Shown piece after piece: positions 59,750 to 64,000 of a stretch of DNA of 64,000 bases (position 1 is its first letter; every line of letters starts with the position of its first letter). The notes beneath the pieces were generated by a model that saw only the letters and a list, made by a program, of their open reading frames with translations, was not told the DNA's origin and made no database searches. A program made the position numbers and the translations under genes. The stretch is from Flavobacterium urocaniciphilum (GTDB lineage Bacteria; Bacteroidota; Bacteroidia; Flavobacteriales; Flavobacteriaceae), in the NCBI RefSeq assembly GCF_900110615.1, contig NZ_FOEI01000001.1, forward strand, positions 124,001 through 188,000, in the 5' to 3' direction.

Positions 59750-61687
59750 ATGAAATCTATTTTTAGATTGGATGAATATAAAGTTCTGTTATACAGAATT
59801 TTTCTAGTATATATCTTTTATTTCCTGGCTAGGGTTTTATTTTATTTTTATAATAGCGATACTGTAGAAGTAGATTCTATTTCTCAATTTTTATCGCTAT
59901 CATATCATGGTTTAGCTTTTGATACGACGGCAATTATTTATATCAACGGTTTGTTTATTTTACTATCTATTTTTCCGTTTTTCATCAATACGAAACCGAA
60001 ATATCAAAAAGTATTATTTTACGTTTATTTTATTCCGAATTTAATTTTTTACTCTTTCAACTTTGTTGATTTTATTTACTATAAATATAATTTTTCTCGT
60101 TTAACGCTTGCTGCTTGGGATGTTTTAAAACATGAAGAATCTAAAGGAGGAATGTTGTTCCGTTTCATGATTACCTATTGGCATGTGTTCTTATTGTATA
60201 TAGTTGTGGCTTTTTTATGGATTTTTCTTTATGGAAAAATGAAAGTAAAACAAAATTTGAATCCTGATTCTAAAGTGAAATACATGCTTAGATCTCTATT
60301 AGGAATTTTGATTGTTGCTACGCTATGTATTGGAGGAATTCGCGGTGATTTCAAAAAAAGTACACGACCTATTAATTTAGTTGATGCTAACAGACACGTG
60401 ACTAAAACGCAACATGCCGATTTAGTTTTGAATTCTCCTTTTACATTCTTAAGAACTTTAGGTGTTCAATCGTTTAAAAAAGCTGATTTTAATGTTCCTC
60501 AAAATGTAATTGAAGAAAATTTTAAACCTATTAAGTTTTATAAATCAAACGATCCATCAACGCCAAATATTGTATTGATTATCACGGAAAGTATGGGTCG
60601 TGAATATTTAGGTGCTTTCAACAAACATTCAAATATTAAAAATTATAAAAGTTATACGCCATTTTTAGATTCATTGGCTAATCATAGTATGATTTATACA
60701 AATGCTTATGCGAATGGATATAAGTCAATTCATGGGATGTCGTCAATTATTTCCGGAATTCCTTCATTTAAAGATGCGTTTACTTCATCACCATATGCAA
60801 AACAGAAAATCGAATCGATGGTTTCTTGTTTGAAAAGCAAAGGTTATGATACTTCGTTTTTCCATGGTGCGCCAAATGGTTCAATGGGATTTTTAGGTTA
60901 TGGAAATATCTTAGGTTTCGATCATTATTATGGAATGACAGAATACGGAAATGATAAAGATTTTGATGGTTCTTGGGGAATTTGGGACGAACCTTTTATG
61001 CAGTTTATGAACAAAACAATTAGTAAAAAGAAGGCGCCGTTTTTCAGTACTATTTTTACGGTTTCATCTCATGAACCGTATGTGGTTCCAGAAAAGTATA
61101 AAAATAAATTACCAAAAGGAGATATTCCAATGCATCAGCCGGTAGCGTATACTGATTTGGCTTTTAAGAAATTTTTCGAATCGGCTAAAAAAGAAACTTG
61201 GTTTCAAAATACGATTTTTATCATTACTGCCGATCATTGTAATCAGGTAAATTATATGGAAGAGTATTATGATAAAATGGTGAATCGTTTAGCGGTTCCA
61301 ATTTTAATTTACAAACCGAATAGCAATTTAGTTGGTGAAAGTAATCAGTTAGCACAACATATTGATATTTTTCCAACGGTTATGGATTTAATTGGTTATG
61401 ATAAACCGTTTAGAAGTTGGGGAAGAAGTTTGTTAAACCGACCAAACGATATTGAACCTTTTGTTATGAATCATAACACAGGTTTGTATTATTATCAGAA
61501 AGGGAACTATTTATGTGTATTTGATGGTAAAAATGCAATTGGATTTTATGATATCAATGATAAAAAGTTAACGAAGAATTTAATTGCTAAGCGAAATGCT
61601 GAAATGAATAAAATGGAAATGGCATGTAAAGGATTCATTCAAGATTATTTTAATAGAATTATTGATAAAAAGCTAACTGCTAAATAA
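59750..61687 (+). CDS. LTA synthase-family membrane sulfatase-fold transferase
   Basis: 645 residues. Five transmembrane helices in the first ~210 residues, then the extracytoplasmic alkaline-phosphatase-fold domain: NIVLIITESMGREYLG (metal Glu), NGYKSIHGMSSIISGIPSF at the nucleophile position (Ser or Thr of the LtaS group; by eye a Ser here), SSHEPYV, FIITADHCNQ and QHIDIFPTVMDLIGY. LtaS moves phosphoglycerol from phosphatidylglycerol; in Gram-negatives relatives modify glycans or lipids with phosphoglycerol or phosphoethanolamine. A phosphatase gene follows 165 bases on. Confidence 0.88.
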   Translation: MKSIFRLDEYKVLLYRIFLVYIFYFLARVLFYFYNSDTVEVDSISQFLSLSYHGLAFDTTAIIYINGLFILLSIFPFFINTKPKYQKVLFYVYFIPNLIFYSFNFVDFIYYKYNFSRLTLAAWDVLKHEESKGGMLFRFMITYWHVFLLYIVVAFLWIFLYGKMKVKQNLNPDSKVKYMLRSLLGILIVATLCIGGIRGDFKKSTRPINLVDANRHVTKTQHADLVLNSPFTFLRTLGVQSFKKADFNVPQNVIEENFKPIKFYKSNDPSTPNIVLIITESMGREYLGAFNKHSNIKNYKSYTPFLDSLANHSMIYTNAYANGYKSIHGMSSIISGIPSFKDAFTSSPYAKQKIESMVSCLKSKGYDTSFFHGAPNGSMGFLGYGNILGFDHYYGMTEYGNDKDFDGSWGIWDEPFMQFMNKTISKKKAPFFSTIFTVSSHEPYVVPEKYKNKLPKGDIPMHQPVAYTDLAFKKFFESAKKETWFQNTIFIITADHCNQVNYMEEYYDKMVNRLAVPILIYKPNSNLVGESNQLAQHIDIFPTVMDLIGYDKPFRSWGRSLLNRPNDIEPFVMNHNTGLYYYQKGNYLCVFDGKNAIGFYDINDKKLTKNLIAKRNAEMNKMEMACKGFIQDYFNRIIDKKLTAK

Positions 61688-61846
61688 AGAAATCAAATAA
61701 AAAAGAGCCAAGTAAAAAGGCAAAAGATAAAAGTGTTTTGCGAACTTTGCGAAATCTTTGCGTTTCTTTGCGGTAAAATAAAAAGTTTAATACTTAAATT
61801 CACTTTTATATTGTCTCTTACAACTTTATTTAAAAAGAAAAACATA

Positions 61847-61864
61847 ACTTATATGACTAATATG
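61847..61864. repeat. ACTTATATGACTAATATG element containing the start codon
   Basis: Matches 17458-17475 (ACTTATATGACTTATATG) with one change. The first ATG of the phosphatase is part of it. Confidence 0.7.
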
Positions 61865-62449
61865 TTTCAAAAAAATAAAAAAATATTTAGAATACTACTT
61901 CTAGTTATTACTATTGCTGCAATTGTTTGGGGAAAAAGTTACATTTATGATTACAAAATGAATCATAATTTTGAGACGATTACAGAAGGGAAAGTATTCA
62001 AAAGTGGCGTAATTCCACCAGATGAAATTGCTGATTATGTAGCGAAATATAAAATAAAAAGCATTATCGATTTGCGTTATCCTGGAACAGGTGACGATGT
62101 AAATAATCCTGAAATTCCATCAGAATTAAAAGCAGAAAAAGAAGCTGTTGCTAAAATTAAAGGTTTGAATCATTTTAATATTGGATCGGATCAAGTACCA
62201 CAACAACACAATTTGGATGCTTTTTTCAAAGTAATGGATAATCCGGCTAATTATCCGGTTTTAATTCATTGTTTTCATGGTGTAGGTCGTGCACAAATGT
62301 ATTCTGCAATCTATAGAATTGAATATGAAAATTGGACGAATGATGAAGCTCGTTTAGCAACTCGTACTATAGTAAAATTTAGTTCTTTCGATTTAGGAAA
62401 GCCTAAAGGTGATTATTTGCATAATTATGTGAAGAGAAGTAAAAAGTAA
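61853..62449 (+). CDS. Membrane-anchored dual-specificity/tyrosine phosphatase-like protein
   Basis: 198 residues from ATG 61853 (ATG 61862 is an alternative). One N-terminal helix (IFRILLLVITIAAIVWG) places the domain outside the cytoplasm. Catalytic HCFHGVGR is the HC-X5-R loop of the PTP family, with FKSGVIPPDEIADYVAKYKIKSIIDLRYPG in front, where the Asp/Arg of the family sits. Substrate may be a phospholipid, inositol phosphate or protein. Both start codons lie in a copy of the ACTTATATGACT repeat. Confidence 0.82.
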   Translation: MTNMFQKNKKIFRILLLVITIAAIVWGKSYIYDYKMNHNFETITEGKVFKSGVIPPDEIADYVAKYKIKSIIDLRYPGTGDDVNNPEIPSELKAEKEAVAKIKGLNHFNIGSDQVPQQHNLDAFFKVMDNPANYPVLIHCFHGVGRAQMYSAIYRIEYENWTNDEARLATRTIVKFSSFDLGKPKGDYLHNYVKRSKK

Positions 62450-62475
62450 AAAGTAAAAAGTAAAAAGTAAAAAGT
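62441..62475. repeat. AAAAAGT tandem, 5 units
   Basis: Five exact 7-base units, starting over the stop codon of the phosphatase gene (the TAA at 62447-62449 is in the first/second unit). Related short runs at 4725-4745 and 61710. Between convergent genes; unlikely to be an origin. Confidence 0.9.
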
Positions 62476-62482
62476 AAATGTG

Positions 62483-63256
62483 TTAAACAATCCCAAAACC
62501 TAACGCAATTGCAAAAACAATAATCATAAATGCCACGATTTTCTGAATGGTATCAATGGTTATTTTTTTGACCAATTTGTTTCCGAAATACACGCCAATA
62601 AAAGCTGAAAGTGTTGCCACAATAATTAAGTTCAAGTTTAAAGCGTCTTTCACTTTTGAAATGTTAGCAAAATACACCGACATTCGACTAATATCAATCA
62701 TACAAGCGATAATCACACCAGTCGCAATAAACGCTTCTTTAGATAAGCCAACTTTCGTTAAAAAAGCACTTCTCAACGCACCTTGATGTCCGGAAAGTCC
62801 GCCAAAAAATCCACTCAACATTCCGCCAAGAGGCAAGTGTTTTTCTGGAAATTGTAAGTTTTTAAGTTTCGGAATCAATTCAAACAGCGCAAAGAAAATT
62901 AGTAATAAGGCAACAATTATTTTCATTAAAGTAATTTGAAAAACTTTCCCGTTTAAAGTATATTCTGAAAGAATATTGGCATGCGTAATCTTATCTAAAA
63001 GAAAAGCTCCTAAAAAAGAAAAAAGTAAAGCTGGAATTCCGAATTGTAACGCAATTTTCCAATTGATGTGTTTCTTAACTAAAACAAATTTAAAAGCATT
63101 GTTTGAAAAATGCACAATCGCCGTTAAAGCTATCGCCACATCTACAGGAAAAAATAAAGCAAAAGCAGGTAATAACAAAGTTCCTAATCCGAACCCTGAG
63201 AAAAAGGTTAGGGCAGAAGCAAGCAATGCGACAATTGGGATTAAGATGTATTCCAT
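62483..63256 (-). CDS. TauE/SafE family sulfite exporter-like membrane protein
   Basis: 257 residues with eight hydrophobic segments. The two family repeats are visible: FGLGTLLLPAFALFFPVDVAIALTAIVHF in the first half and GMLSGFFGGLSGHQGALRSAFL in the second. Members export sulfite, sulfoacetate or other organosulfonates; here the substrate is open. Followed by tpiA on the same strand. Confidence 0.9.
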   Translation of the reverse strand: MEYILIPIVALLASALTFFSGFGLGTLLLPAFALFFPVDVAIALTAIVHFSNNAFKFVLVKKHINWKIALQFGIPALLFSFLGAFLLDKITHANILSEYTLNGKVFQITLMKIIVALLLIFFALFELIPKLKNLQFPEKHLPLGGMLSGFFGGLSGHQGALRSAFLTKVGLSKEAFIATGVIIACMIDISRMSVYFANISKVKDALNLNLIIVATLSAFIGVYFGNKLVKKITIDTIQKIVAFMIIVFAIALGFGIV

Positions 63257-63281
63257 TTTTTGAGTCTTCAGTTGTCAGTCT

Positions 63282-63334
63282 CAGTCTCAGTTTTCAGTTA
63301 CATTGATGACTGAAAACTGAGACTGAATACTAAA
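63282..63334. repeat. CAGTCTCAGTTTTCAGT palindrome, copy 2
   Basis: CAGTCTCAGTTTTCAGT (63282-63298) and ACTGAAAACTGAGACTG (63309-63325) form a perfect 17-bp stem with a 10-base loop. The flank GAATACTAAAT matches copy 1 (3384-3437). It lies between tpiA and the TauE gene. Confidence 0.9.
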
Positions 63335-63336
63335 TA

Positions 63337-64000
63337 TTATATTCCAGAAATAATTCCAAAGAAATCGTTAGCGTTTAAAGCAGCGCCACCAATTAATCCG
63401 CCATCAACATCTGGTTTTGAAAAAATTTCTTTCGCGTTGTCTGGTTTTACACTTCCTCCATATAAAATAGAAACGTTTTCAGCGATTTCGCTTCCGTAAA
63501 CTTTATCCACTAAATTTCTAACAAATAAATGCATCTCTTGAGCTTGTTCTGGAGAAGCTGTTTCACCAGTTCCAATTGCCCAAACAGGTTCGTAGGCTAA
63601 AACAATATTCTTCCAGTTTTCTTTAGAAATATGAAACAATCCATCACGTAATTGATATTCCACCACATTGAAATGATTATCGTTTTGTCTGTCTTTTAAT
63701 TCTTCGCCAAAGCAAAAAATAACAGTCATGTCGTGAGCTAAAGCTGTATCCACTTTATTAGCTAATAAAGCATCATTTTCATGAAAATAGGCTCTTCTTT
63801 CACTATGACCTAAAATTACTGTATTTACTCCAATACTTGTTAACATGGTAGCAGAAACCTCACCTGTAAAAGCGCCACCTTCTGCTTGATGCATGTTTTG
63901 AGCAGCAATTTTAATATCGCTTCCTGCAACTAATTCCACAGCTTTTGCTAAAAAAGGAAAAGGAGTTGCTAAAATAATTTCAGCATTATTATTAGGTTTG
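63337..64000 (-). CDS. tpiA: Triosephosphate isomerase, 5'-truncated by the window
   Basis: The minus-strand frame is open to the window edge, giving 220 residues (KPNNNAEIILATPFPFL... to ...FFGIISGI); about 30 N-terminal residues, with the catalytic Lys, are outside. LGHSERRAYF holds the electrophilic His, YEPVWAIGTG the catalytic Glu, and LYGGSVKPDNA / GLIGGAAL the phosphate loops. Interconverts DHAP and G3P. A shorter start at VELVAG is not the true one. Confidence 0.96.
   Translation of the reverse strand, partial: KPNNNAEIILATPFPFLAKAVELVAGSDIKIAAQNMHQAEGGAFTGEVSATMLTSIGVNTVILGHSERRAYFHENDALLANKVDTALAHDMTVIFCFGEELKDRQNDNHFNVVEYQLRDGLFHISKENWKNIVLAYEPVWAIGTGETASPEQAQEMHLFVRNLVDKVYGSEIAENVSILYGGSVKPDNAKEIFSKPDVDGGLIGGAALNANDFFGIISGI

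Noticed and set aside
62441..62475. AAAAAGT tandem as iterons of a replication origin
   Set aside because: Only five units, no DnaA boxes or replication gene nearby, located between two ordinary convergent genes.
1..64000. tRNA, rRNA, insertion sequence or prophage
   Set aside because: No cloverleaf with CCA-type ends, rRNA stretch, transposase or phage gene was recognised on either strand.

Overview
The window is a stretch of AT-rich chromosome from a gliding-type member of the Bacteroidota, most likely Flavobacterium or a close relative in the Flavobacteriaceae. The evidence is a GldI lipoprotein, a protein with the gliding-associated (type B) C-terminal sorting domain, a T9SS type A secreted repeat protein, many short SPII lipoproteins, menaquinone genes, an Fe-S-less Nth, and promoters of the TTG / TAnnTTTG type in place of -35/-10 boxes. 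No tRNA, rRNA, CRISPR array, prophage or insertion sequence was found. The window cuts a HAD hydrolase gene on the left and tpiA on the right.

Layout. 0-8 kb: HAD (partial) and ribD on the minus strand; GNAT, a DUF6624-like secreted protein and prmC on the plus strand; a MacB-type permease; hisS, a MATE exporter and a small acidic protein. 8-14 kb (minus): two serine hydrolases, mazG, DUF5606, def, an NlpC/P60-like secreted protein and a PH-like membrane protein. 14-20 kb (plus): menaquinone genes menB, menA and menC interleaved with a barrel protein, a 4-TM protein, a UPF0173 hydrolase and a TPR protein. 20-31 kb (minus): VOC, barrel protein, SRPBCC, ruvX, then a compact set running from an ABC exporter through a type B T9SS substrate, crcB, nrnA and gldI to two tandem cyclophilin-FKBP fusions, closed by a clear terminator. 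31-40 kb (minus): many small single-domain proteins (DMP19, DUF4256, DUF2200, DUF1905, AHSA1/SRPBCC, VOC, ABM-like), a metallopeptidase-like lipoprotein and a CDF transporter. 40-44 kb: a 55-residue HTH gene with phased TTGTGGCA boxes upstream, dispersed repeats, unknown secreted and membrane proteins and an 8-repeat T9SS protein. 44.5-51 kb: uvrB, a PagL-like outer-membrane protein and uvrA. 51-64 kb: an ECF sigma factor and a 47-residue basic protein, nth, bcp, a conserved 486-residue unknown, an MBL hydrolase with two small envelope proteins, an alpha/beta hydrolase, an acyl-CoA ligase, an LTA-synthase-like transferase, a membrane-anchored phosphatase, a TauE transporter and tpiA.

Most of the window is ordinary core Flavobacterium gene content. 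The least explained features are between genes: at least eight families of palindromic or tandem repeats, several sitting exactly in a stop-to-start gap, and the phased operator-like array near 40.3 kb. The array with its tiny HTH gene is the best candidate for an undescribed regulatory unit. Family assignments are by eye from motifs; no database search was run.
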